Origin: Flavobacteriales bacterium UBA7325
Lineage (GTDB): Bacteria > Bacteroidota > Bacteroidia > Flavobacteriales_D > Crocinitomicaceae
DNA: 42,429 nucleotides
NCBI GenBank assembly: GCA_002471375.1
Contig: DKPV01000024.1
Location: 1-42,429 of the forward strand
Direction of reading: 5' to 3'
In this document: piece by piece, positions 26,448 to 33,855 of the stretch
Layout of the letters: every line of letters begins with the position of its first letter
Numbering within the stretch: the stretch's first letter is position 1
Position numbers and translations under genes: made by a program
Notes under the pieces: generated by a model
The model's input: the letters and a program-made list of their open reading frames with translations, nothing else
Told to the model about the DNA's origin: nothing
The model's database searches: none

Positions 26448-27388
26448 GAAGCTTTGAAGTTCTCTAAGATTTTATCCGCAAGCACATCACTTAACTTGAA
26501 ATAGCTTTCATGTGTCCAGCCACCAACATGTGGAGATAATATAACATCTGAGCTACCTAATAGGTATTCAAAATCTGCAGGAAGATCTTGCTTGAAAAAC
26601 GATTCGAAGCTCGTTTTTTCATATTCCAAAACGTCTAGGCATGCCCCGAGAATTCTCTTACTTTTCAATCCATCCACGAGCGCTGAAGTTTTTACAATCT
26701 TCCCTCTAGATAGGTTGATTAGATGTATAGGTTTCATGAATGAATCGAAGAAGACCTCATCAGCCATGAAGAGCGTCTCGTCAGTTTGTGGGATGTGGAA
26801 ACTTAAGACATCACTCTTTTCGAAGATATCCTTCAGTTCAACTTCTTGGACAAATTCATTTCCAAAATCACGCTTGTATTTATCATATGCGAGGACCTCC
26901 ACGTCGAACCCACGAAGCTTTTTTGCAAAGGCACTGCCATTATTCCCGAAGCCTATCAGTCCAACAGTTTTTCCATCTAACTCAACACCTCGATTACCAT
27001 CTCGATCCCATTTTCCATTTCGAACCTCTAGATCAGCTGTATGTAGTTTATTGAAGAGTGCGAGTAACATGCCCAATGCGTGTTCGCCTACTGCATTTCT
27101 ATTTCCTTCAGGAGCATTGAAAAGCGATATATCGTACTCATCAGTAAAGGAGGTGTCGATATTTTCCATTCCCGCACCAGAACGTGCGATGAATTTTAGG
27201 TTAGGAGCGGATGAAAGAAATTCTGCATCCAGTCTAAACCTGGATCGTACAACTATTCCCGCTGCATCAGAAACTAGTTTTTTACACTCTTCTTTTACGA
27301 AAGGTGTTGCATCGACGCATTCAAAACCTGCGATGCTTAATCGCTTTTCCAAAATGGGATGGACAATATCTAGAAATACTACTTTCAT
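26444..27388 (-). CDS. D-2-hydroxyacid dehydrogenase (phosphoglycerate dehydrogenase-like)
   Basis: 314 residues. NAD-binding motif VGLIGFGNNGSAFAKKL (about 142-158), with GFGNNG in place of GxGxxG. Catalytic residues: Arg in NLSRGKIV, Glu in the ACLDVLEYE region and His in SPHVGGWT. The N-terminal substrate-binding half includes VRSRFRLD and RSGAGMENID. There is no C-terminal ACT domain, so this is the short type. 3-phosphoglycerate to 3-phosphohydroxypyruvate (serine synthesis) is likely, other 2-hydroxyacids possible. It begins on the base after the mgtE stop codon, so it is the last gene of the long minus-strand operon. Its stop shares the palindrome CTAG (26444-26447) with the opposite gene. 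Confidence 0.85.
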   Translation of the reverse strand: MKVVFLDIVHPILEKRLSIAGFECVDATPFVKEECKKLVSDAAGIVVRSRFRLDAEFLSSAPNLKFIARSGAGMENIDTSFTDEYDISLFNAPEGNRNAVGEHALGMLLALFNKLHTADLEVRNGKWDRDGNRGVELDGKTVGLIGFGNNGSAFAKKLRGFDVEVLAYDKYKRDFGNEFVQEVELKDIFEKSDVLSFHIPQTDETLFMADEVFFDSFMKPIHLINLSRGKIVKTSALVDGLKSKRILGACLDVLEYEKTSFESFFKQDLPADFEYLLGSSDVILSPHVGGWTHESYFKLSDVLADKILENFKAS

Positions 27389-28741
27389 TTATATCCCAAA
27401 GAAAAGCATACCAATGGTGAAGTATATAAAGAGTCCTAATACATCATTCAACGTAGTGATAAATGGACCTGTTGCTAGTGCAGGATCAATTTTATATCGA
27501 TCCAGCACCAATGGGATTAAAGTACCAAATACTGCCGCAAATAGAGTAACTGTGAATAATGAAACACTTACAGCTAAACCGAGCGTAGAACTTCCAAAAA
27601 AGAGTGTGATTGCGTACACAATTGTTGAGAGAAGAAGTCCGTTAACAATAGCGACCATCGATTCTTTACCAAGCTTCTTCCATAACGATCCGAGTTGCGC
27701 GTCCCCTCTAGCTAAAGACTGAACAACGATAGCTGACGATTGAACTCCGACATTCCCCCCCATAGCGGTAATTAGTGGGATAAAAAATGCGAGCGCAGGT
27801 ACTTTACTAATGCCACCTTCGAATCCAACGATCACCCAAGCTCCAAGTATTCCTCCAATCATTCCGATTGTCAACCACGGAATACGTGCACGAGATATTT
27901 TCCAAACATTCGAACTAGATTCTACTTTCTCCGATAATCCAGATGCCAATTGAAAATCTTTATCCGCCTCTTCTTTGATTACATCTACAACATCATCAAT
28001 CGTAATTCGCCCCACTAATTTCCCTTGAAGATCAATTACTGGTACTGCTACAAGATCATATTTCTCCATAACTCTCGCAACTTCTTCGTTGTCGAGACCT
28101 GTTTTAACGGAGATCATATTTTTATCCTGATACAATTCAGATATTTTCGTTTTTGCGTCGGCGAATAGTAATCTTTTTAGTGAAAGGAACCCAAGAAGTA
28201 CTTCGTTGTCATCGACTACATAAATCGTAAAAACCTTTTCGACATCTTCCGCTTGTTTACGTAGCTCTATGATGCACCGGTTCACAGGCCAATCAGCTTT
28301 TGCCTTGATGTACTCCTTTTGCATCAAGCCACCCGCAGTATCATCTTCATAGTGCAGAAGGTCAACAATCTCTTCTACGGCCTCTCTATCAGAAATGTGG
28401 GAAATGACCTCTTCAATCTGTTCAGGATCAAGTTCACCAATGACATCGACGGCATCATCAGAATCGAGATTCTCAATCTGTTCAGCAATTTCCTTGGATG
28501 AGTATGATTTTAATAGACGTTCACGAACATCATCGTCAAGGTCAGTTAATACTTCACCTTGAAGGTCATCATCAAGCTGATTAAATAGGAATTCAGCTTC
28601 GTCTCGGTCGAGCGCGTTTATTATAACTGCAATATCTACATCTTGGAGTTCAAGTACATTCTCCTTGATCCAAGCGGAGTTTTGAGACTGAATCGACTCT
28701 TGTAATTTTTCTAGATATTCCTTGGTAAGTTCAAACCGCAT
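27389..28741 (-). CDS. mgtE: Magnesium transporter MgtE
   Basis: 450 residues, normal length. Superhelical N domain (about 1-125, with repeated DADxAEI-like acidic helices), two CBS domains (about 130-255, including VVDDNEVLLGFLSLKRLL and VPVIDLQGKLVGRITIDDVVDVI), a plug helix, and five transmembrane helices (about 285-450). The pore signature AMGGNVGVQSSAIVVQSLARG (about 330-350) is complete. The cytosolic domains sense Mg2+ and close the channel in the inner membrane. It follows the VanZ-like gene by 62 bp and abuts the dehydrogenase gene. Confidence 0.95.
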   Translation of the reverse strand: MRFELTKEYLEKLQESIQSQNSAWIKENVLELQDVDIAVIINALDRDEAEFLFNQLDDDLQGEVLTDLDDDVRERLLKSYSSKEIAEQIENLDSDDAVDVIGELDPEQIEEVISHISDREAVEEIVDLLHYEDDTAGGLMQKEYIKAKADWPVNRCIIELRKQAEDVEKVFTIYVVDDNEVLLGFLSLKRLLFADAKTKISELYQDKNMISVKTGLDNEEVARVMEKYDLVAVPVIDLQGKLVGRITIDDVVDVIKEEADKDFQLASGLSEKVESSSNVWKISRARIPWLTIGMIGGILGAWVIVGFEGGISKVPALAFFIPLITAMGGNVGVQSSAIVVQSLARGDAQLGSLWKKLGKESMVAIVNGLLLSTIVYAITLFFGSSTLGLAVSVSLFTVTLFAAVFGTLIPLVLDRYKIDPALATGPFITTLNDVLGLFIYFTIGMLFFGI

Positions 28742-28803
28742 GACCTGTCCAATTTAAGGTAAAGGTAATGAGATTATTTGTCCCCTCCATAGGAATCCCC
28801 TTT

Positions 28804-29190
28804 TTAAGCCCGTTTCGTTTTGGATTTAAATGCAATATGCTGCAGTCCGAAATAGAGAATTGCACCAATGAAATAGTAGATTACATCCTTCATGTCACTT
28901 GTATACCAATGGCTATTCTGATCGAAATTTGGAAGATACCACTCGAAGTAGAATGAGATTAATACTGTTTGAACAAGGAGTAGGAGAGGGCCTATCAGGA
29001 TTTTATGATCTCGTTTAATTATTCGTACAAAAAACAATGAGACTGAGGCCATGGCTGGCACGAACAGCAGATCCGTCATGTGGAATCTAAAAAAGTGTGG
29101 GAGATCAGGAAATGTAGAGCGAAGATATCTGACAGAAAAGTACAGGATCATTATTAGGATAAACGCGTATATCGGTCGGTACTTACCCAT
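28804..29190 (-). CDS. Small VanZ-like integral membrane protein
   Basis: 128 residues from ATG at 29190-29188 (MGKYRPIYAF). The frame is open further back to 29232, but that part lies inside the preceding gene and starts poorly. About four hydrophobic helices: 8-24, 38-52, 60-82 and 104-122. The arrangement HMTDLLFVPA (start of helix 2), FEWYLP and YTSDMKDVIYYFIGA resembles small Bacteroidota proteins of the VanZ-like group, often mis-named magnesium citrate transporters. No function is established. The start codon overlaps the end of the zinc-ribbon gene by 8 bp (ATGGGTAA), so the two are translationally coupled. Confidence 0.72.
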   Translation of the reverse strand: MGKYRPIYAFILIMILYFSVRYLRSTFPDLPHFFRFHMTDLLFVPAMASVSLFFVRIIKRDHKILIGPLLLLVQTVLISFYFEWYLPNFDQNSHWYTSDMKDVIYYFIGAILYFGLQHIAFKSKTKRA

Positions 29191-29476
29191 TTGGTGTAGC
29201 AGCGAGGTAGGCAAATAATGATGCGATTGCAATAAATATAAACGCGATGGTGTATAGGATTTTGTAGATCACACGTAGAATCCAATATTTTGACTCCTTC
29301 CAGGATTTTAGAAATACTTCCAGTTTCGTAGCTGGTACTGCTTTTCTTCTTGTCTCTCTCTCTTCCTCTCGTTTCTCTTCAATAATCTTCGCAGATAGCA
29401 GATGATTGCAATTTGAACAGTAATCCAAATCTTCATTCCATGTGTTACATTGAGGGCATTTTCTTTCGATTGCCAT
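29183..29476 (-). CDS. Small zinc-ribbon membrane protein
   Basis: 97 residues. The N-terminus holds a zinc ribbon, CPQC at residues 7-10 and CSNC at 20-23 (RKCPQCNTWNEDLDYCSNC). A Lys/Glu-rich helix (about 30-50, EKREEERETRRK) and an amphipathic stretch follow, and one transmembrane helix lies near 73-92 (ILYTIAFIFIAIASLFAYLA). The predicted topology puts the ribbon in the cytoplasm. Its last codons overlap the start of the VanZ-like gene by 8 bp. This pair of coupled membrane proteins is of unknown role; the ribbon may bind protein rather than nucleic acid. Confidence 0.78.
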   Translation of the reverse strand: MAIERKCPQCNTWNEDLDYCSNCNHLLSAKIIEEKREEERETRRKAVPATKLEVFLKSWKESKYWILRVIYKILYTIAFIFIAIASLFAYLAATPNG

Positions 29477-29514
29477 GACTAGATCTCGAGATTGTTTGTT
29501 ATCAAAGATAATGA

Positions 29515-31068
29515 TCAGTCAGTTATTTTCTTTGGATGTTGCGATTCATTTTGATCGGAAAGAAAGATGCCCAAAAAGAGCGCAAAGAAGGTCACACCTG
29601 CTTGTGTTTCGAGGGTGTCTTCAATGAGGAATGATAAGGATGATATTATGATAAACAGGATTCCTAATAACTGCTCATGTTTGAGATTAAAGCGAAAGAA
29701 CATAACAAGTAAAATTGCGAACATCAGAAATCCGAGAATTCCATAGGTCAACAAAAAAGTTAGAAATTGATTATGAGCGCGTCTTCTGTGATCTTCATTT
29801 AGGAGTGAATTAGTACTCCGATAGTAGCTATCAAAAGCGAGTTGTGCATCTCCAGTTCCTACTCCGATGAGCCAATTCTCCTTGGCTATATTCGCTCCTG
29901 CCTTCCAGTATTCTAGTCGCTGCAAGAGGGAGTGACCATTTGGGTCATCCGCATTATTGAGTTCAAAACGAATACTATGCATTCGCGCCATAATGCCATT
30001 ATGGTTGACACTTGTGCATCCCTGTTCTATCTCTTTAATATCTTGATCTTTTAAACCCTTTATCCCAACAGCATCTCTATGAAGACCTTTGGAAGCTAGG
30101 TACCGAATTAGGGTGTGGCTGACTGGATTTCCGCTAATGGCTGTGCCATGGTAGCCTATATCTGAACGTTTCTCCCATTCACGTTCTAGTTCTAGTTCGC
30201 ATAAAAACGTAAGAACTGGCTCTTCCGTCTCGGAGGAGAGATATTTAAAGTTGTGCTCATATTCATTGCCTTCGGCGGTAAATTCTGGAAGGTTCTGATA
30301 CTGCGATTTATCAAATTTAAGAGGTTTAAATAGCCACATTGCAATTGCTGTTGCAAAACCGATACAAACGATGATAAACAACTGAGCGAAGATCTTTCTT
30401 GTCAACCATAATTGGTAGATAAGGTATGCCCCAATCACGGCAGAAAAAGTTAATACTCCGGAAATGATTTGACTATAAATGGTGTAAAATGCTAACCAAA
30501 GAAAAATGAGCATGATTGGCAATAGTGCTTTCCTATAGCGTTTGATTGCATAGAGACAAATTGCACCACCCATCGACACTAGTAATCCGAAACGTATATG
30601 TGAAATGAAAAGTGACATACCACGAATGTCATCGTATTCCTTGGGCCCAAACCACTGTTTGTAGTTACCGAAATTTAAAATAGAAGTGACCAAAAGCATT
30701 ACCATGAATGCTAATAGAATGAGATCAATTTGTTGTGCCTTTTTGATAGGTCGAGCGACCAAGATGGTGGGGATGGTGATAAAAGGAAGTTCGCGCTTAA
30801 TTGAATCAATGGCATCGCTGGTATTCTCGGTCCAGAGCATGCCAATAAATTTCAGTAAAAACAATCCAGCGACTAGCCAGAAAATTTTGTTAGACTTGAT
30901 GTTGTTCCAATATGATTTGAAGTCTGCTTCGAGAAGCAAATTTAGCACAATGAACATCATTCCAACCGACATAAGAGCTTTGCTCCACGGAAGACCAAAT
31001 GCTATTGCGGATAGCCCAAGAATATGAAGGTACGTATGCGTGTTTTGTCCGAAAATTCGGTTCATCAT
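29515..31068 (-). CDS. O-antigen ligase (WaaL/Wzy)-like polytopic membrane protein
   Basis: 517 residues with about eleven hydrophobic segments, six or more before residue 250 and three after 425. Between them lies a large soluble loop (about 255-425) that contains the family motif SLLQRLEYWKAGANIAKENWLIGVGTGD and the HNQFLTFLLTYGILG motif at the start of the next helix. WaaL-type enzymes transfer undecaprenyl-linked polymer to lipid A core on the periplasmic face; Wzy polymerases look similar, so the choice is open. The part of the loop before the motif (about 265-370) carries a domain of about 100 residues with two cysteines that I do not recognise. Starts MMNRIFG; the second Met may be the true start. 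It follows the S41 protease gene by 56 bp. Confidence 0.8.
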   Translation of the reverse strand: MMNRIFGQNTHTYLHILGLSAIAFGLPWSKALMSVGMMFIVLNLLLEADFKSYWNNIKSNKIFWLVAGLFLLKFIGMLWTENTSDAIDSIKRELPFITIPTILVARPIKKAQQIDLILLAFMVMLLVTSILNFGNYKQWFGPKEYDDIRGMSLFISHIRFGLLVSMGGAICLYAIKRYRKALLPIMLIFLWLAFYTIYSQIISGVLTFSAVIGAYLIYQLWLTRKIFAQLFIIVCIGFATAIAMWLFKPLKFDKSQYQNLPEFTAEGNEYEHNFKYLSSETEEPVLTFLCELELEREWEKRSDIGYHGTAISGNPVSHTLIRYLASKGLHRDAVGIKGLKDQDIKEIEQGCTSVNHNGIMARMHSIRFELNNADDPNGHSLLQRLEYWKAGANIAKENWLIGVGTGDAQLAFDSYYRSTNSLLNEDHRRRAHNQFLTFLLTYGILGFLMFAILLVMFFRFNLKHEQLLGILFIIISSLSFLIEDTLETQAGVTFFALFLGIFLSDQNESQHPKKITD

Positions 31069-31124
31069 AAGTCGTAGCTTGCTGGTGGTTTACAATTATT
31101 CACCGTTAGTTAGGGTGCAAACGA

Positions 31125-32768
31125 CTAATTTTCGAGAATAGTATTGTACTCCTTAGAATTTTGTAGGACATCAATTGACTTATTGATAAATTGATCATCC
31201 TTGAAGCGATGTTCCGCTCGTCCTTTCTGGTAGTAATACCTTGACACAATTTCATTTTCGAGTAAGTCGACAACCTGTTCTTTGAACTTCACTAGATCGC
31301 GTTCCTTGGACGGAACAACCTTTGCTAAAAGAGCTTCATATTCGGTAGTAACATCTTCATAAAAGCCTTCATCTTCTGCCGTTTCTTTCATCTTCTTAAG
31401 CTTCTCTTCTGTTGCAGTAGAATAGGTGAATTCTTGTTCTAAAACATATGCTTTAAAAGCGTCATATTCAACATCTGTTAATGAAAATTCGGAGGCTGAA
31501 CTAATTTCTTTATGATCATAGAAATAATCGGTTGCGTAATTGAAAATGAAGTTATTCCTTAAGATGGTTGCTGTTAACCTACTTAGATCATCGAGCTCTA
31601 CCTCGATGTCTGGCTCAACCCCTCTTCCATCAATAACATCTCGCCCATTCACAGTCTTAAAAACCTTCAATAAAGAGTCAGCTATTTCTTGGGGCTTTTC
31701 ACCGTTTTCACGATCGTAGTATTCAAGACGTTGAACACATCGTCCGGATGGCGTGTAGTATTTGGCAATGGTAAGTTTAACTTTTGATCCATAGTCGAGG
31801 TCGTATGTTCGTTGTACGAGTCCTTTTCCGTAAGAGGTTGTCCCAACAATAACTGCTCGATCTAAATCTTGAAGACTTCCTGCTACAATTTCACTTGCAG
31901 AAGCTGATCCATCGTTCATAAGGACTACAATTGGGATGTCTAGGTCCATTGGTTCATCCATTGTTTTGTACACTCTGTTTTCATCTTCAACACGGCCAAT
32001 TGTATTAACAACAACTTGATTTTTTGGAATAAACATATTCACGATGCGAACGGCTTCAATTAGTAAACCACCTCCGTTTCCGCGAAGATCAAGAACTAGG
32101 GATGTCATTCCTTGTTCCTTCAATTTGATGAATGCATCTTTAACGTCCGGAGAAGCGGATCGTGTGAAGCTATTCAGCTTGATATAACCAACCTTGTTTT
32201 CGAGTAAACCAGAGTAAGGAACATCTGGAAGTTTGATTTCATCTCTATTAATTTTGATAACTTCTTCCCCGTTTCCGTTTCGCTCAATTTTAACTTCTAC
32301 ATCTGTTCCTTTTGGTCCTTTTAATGCAGTGGAGACCTCTGATGAAGATAATCCCTTCATGTCTTTCCCGTCGATTTCTAAAATCTTATCACCGGCCCGC
32401 AATCCACTTTCTGATGCAGGGTTTCCTTCGTAGGGTTCAGAAACATATACGAAATCACCATTCTTTCTGATGAGGGCACCAATTCCTCCGTATTGCCCTG
32501 TTGTGAGTAATCGATAGTCTTCGATGTTTGACTCATGATAGTATACGGTATATGGATCCAACTCCTTGAGCATTGCATCAATAGCAGTTTTAGAAAGGTT
32601 CCCAGCCTGAATTTCATCGACGTAATACTTATCTAGTTGCTCATAAATTTGATCCATGAGTTCGAGGCTCTTTAGAACTTCAAATCCATTAGATTGACCA
32701 AAAGATGTAAATGCTAATGATACCGCTACAAAGCATCCGATAAGGTTGATTTTGGCTTGTTTAATCAT
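31125..32768 (-). CDS. Carboxy-terminal processing protease, S41 family
   Basis: 547 residues. Signal peptide to about residue 24 (AFTSFGQ); N-terminal helical region; PDZ domain about 85-165 (GQYGGIGALI, GLRAGDKILEIDG); S41 protease core about 190-345 with LVLDLRGNGGG (225-234), the catalytic Ser in NDGSASASE (286-293) and the catalytic Lys K315 in SYGKGLVQ, followed by a C-terminal helical domain of about 170 residues. It is probably periplasmic and removes C-terminal tails of envelope proteins. The ATG overlaps the end of rnpA by 8 bp (ATGATTAA); the rnpA-S41 pair is recurrent in Bacteroidota. Confidence 0.94.
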   Translation of the reverse strand: MIKQAKINLIGCFVAVSLAFTSFGQSNGFEVLKSLELMDQIYEQLDKYYVDEIQAGNLSKTAIDAMLKELDPYTVYYHESNIEDYRLLTTGQYGGIGALIRKNGDFVYVSEPYEGNPASESGLRAGDKILEIDGKDMKGLSSSEVSTALKGPKGTDVEVKIERNGNGEEVIKINRDEIKLPDVPYSGLLENKVGYIKLNSFTRSASPDVKDAFIKLKEQGMTSLVLDLRGNGGGLLIEAVRIVNMFIPKNQVVVNTIGRVEDENRVYKTMDEPMDLDIPIVVLMNDGSASASEIVAGSLQDLDRAVIVGTTSYGKGLVQRTYDLDYGSKVKLTIAKYYTPSGRCVQRLEYYDRENGEKPQEIADSLLKVFKTVNGRDVIDGRGVEPDIEVELDDLSRLTATILRNNFIFNYATDYFYDHKEISSASEFSLTDVEYDAFKAYVLEQEFTYSTATEEKLKKMKETAEDEGFYEDVTTEYEALLAKVVPSKERDLVKFKEQVVDLLENEIVSRYYYQKGRAEHRFKDDQFINKSIDVLQNSKEYNTILEN

Positions 32769-33150
32769 GACTTTCTAGTTGTATAATTATTTTTTTAATC
32801 AATTTTTGAACCCTTTTTTCCAAAACATCGAATGTGATTTTGTCTCTCGATGTAAATACTAGAAACAAAGCTAATTGTTTGTTGGAATCAGTAAGAGCAC
32901 TTTCTAATTCGTATTTATTAAGTCGAAAGGCTTCTTTGCATAGACGTTTCACTTTGTTTCGTTGGTATGCTTTCCGAAATGTTCGCTTCGGAGCCGAGAA
33001 GACTAGCTGGAAAGGAACTTGTTTAGGTAGTTTGGTAAGTTTAATTCTTGCGACGAAGGGATAGGATTTAATGAGATCACCAGTCGCAAATACATCTTCA
33101 ATAATCACATGACTACATAACTTGTACTCTTTTCCTAAATCATTCCCCAT
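32761..33150 (-). CDS. rnpA: Ribonuclease P protein component
   Basis: 129 residues. The conserved core is FSAPKRTFRKAYQRNKVKRLCKEAFR (about 50-75), matching the RNR signature that binds the catalytic RNA and the tRNA 5' leader. RnpA with the M1-type RNA removes 5' leaders from precursor tRNAs. It is not next to rpmH here, as is usual in Bacteroidota. It is placed between a SPOR protein gene (9 bp upstream) and the S41 protease gene (8-bp overlap). Confidence 0.94.
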   Translation of the reverse strand: MGNDLGKEYKLCSHVIIEDVFATGDLIKSYPFVARIKLTKLPKQVPFQLVFSAPKRTFRKAYQRNKVKRLCKEAFRLNKYELESALTDSNKQLALFLVFTSRDKITFDVLEKRVQKLIKKIIIQLESHD

Positions 33151-33159
33151 CTATAGCGA

Positions 33160-33573
33160 CTAAGAATTTTTGCGATCTTTCTCTAATCTTGGAAGATTGA
33201 CTTTTTCCTTTACAATAAAGCTGGTTGGGAAAAGGTTCTTTAACTCAGCTTTAATTTTTTCAGCTTCTAAGCGTGTTCTAAAATCTCCAGCACGAAGGAA
33301 GAAGTTTGGAGCTTTGTATGTTGCGTAAGTATCAACTCTTGGATATTTTGAAAAAAATATGGCTCTTGCGTCATTTAATGAACTTCTATCCGTATCAAAA
33401 AACAATTGAATGCGATAGCCATCTATTTCAGGGTTGATAGCAGGTGGCTCTATTGCCCCTTGGCGACCGACAAGGTTGCTAATTCTGCTATCTTTAATGA
33501 TCTTCACATCTCCTGATTGTCCGAGGACACTGGTCGAAGAACAGAATAGTAAAATGGCAATTATTAATTTCAT
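33160..33573 (-). CDS. SPOR-domain secreted protein
   Basis: 137 residues. Signal peptide MKLIIAILLFCSSTSVLGQ (1-19), a short linker, and a SPOR-type domain at about 50-125 (GYRIQLFFDTDRSSLNDARAIFF...FFLRAGDFRTRLEAEKIKAELKNLF). SPOR domains bind denuded glycan strands of peptidoglycan. The C-terminus is basic. It is the first gene of the minus-strand operon; minus-strand TAAATTCG at 33613-33620, one mismatch from TAnnTTTG, is a possible promoter 40 bp upstream. Confidence 0.85.
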   Translation of the reverse strand: MKLIIAILLFCSSTSVLGQSGDVKIIKDSRISNLVGRQGAIEPPAINPEIDGYRIQLFFDTDRSSLNDARAIFFSKYPRVDTYATYKAPNFFLRAGDFRTRLEAEKIKAELKNLFPTSFIVKEKVNLPRLEKDRKNS

Positions 33574-33765
33574 GTGCTTGCGTTATTTTTAATACTTCAC
33601 CTAAACGTACAACGAATTTACAAAAATGTTCGATCAATCACCGTGCCGAGATCGAAAGAATCAGCGGATGAAGCATTTACGAGCGTGCGTTTTTTTAGGT
33701 TGAAGCATAATTGTTAATTTTCGCTATTTAGAATCATTTTAAATTAAATCTAAGACCGCTGAAAT

Positions 33766-33793
33766 TGTCACAATACTGTCATAAAATCTGACA
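33766..33793 (+). promoter_or_regulatory. TGTCA repeats overlapping the -33 region of the act promoter
   Basis: TGTCA at 33766-33770 and 33777-33781 (11 bp apart, one helical turn) and TGACA at 33789-33793, the last two forming a TGTCA-N7-TGACA palindrome that ends 7 bp before the -7 element. The position suits a repressor or a CRP/FNR-family activator; the protein is unknown. Confidence 0.35.
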
Positions 33794-33800
33794 TTTCTAC

Positions 33801-33808
33801 TAAATTTG
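33801..33808 (+). promoter_or_regulatory. -7 promoter element of the act operon
   Basis: TAAATTTG followed by C is an exact TAnnTTTG match, 47 bp before the actA ATG. TGTC at 33777-33780, 20 bp upstream, is in place of the -33 TTTG. Confidence 0.65.
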
Positions 33809-33813
33809 CTACC

Positions 33814-33834
33814 GTCAAAAAGTGTGTTTTTGAC
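33814..33834 (+). repeat. Perfect hairpin at the predicted 5' end of act mRNA
   Basis: GTCAAAAA (33814-33821) and TTTTTGAC (33827-33834) form a perfect 8-bp inverted repeat with loop GTGTG. It begins about 6 bp after the -7 element, where transcription should start. It is not followed by a T tract, so it is not a terminator; it could stabilise the mRNA 5' end or be an operator. Confidence 0.6.
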
Positions 33835-33855
33835 TTAGGACGAACAGTTTTTTAC

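Larger units (their letters stand above)
33574..33855. other. Divergent region between the SPOR-rnpA operon and the act operon (282 bp)
   Basis: No ORF. On the minus strand a weak -7 element is at 33613-33620. On the plus strand it holds the act promoter (33801-33808), three TGTCA/TGACA sites (33766-33793) and a hairpin (33814-33834), described separately. Confidence 0.6.

Noticed and set aside
26592..27722. A 376-codon plus-strand open frame across the dehydrogenase and mgtE genes
   Set aside because: It is antisense to two well-recognised genes, has a Ser/Pro/Phe-rich composition typical of a shadow frame, and shows no family motif.
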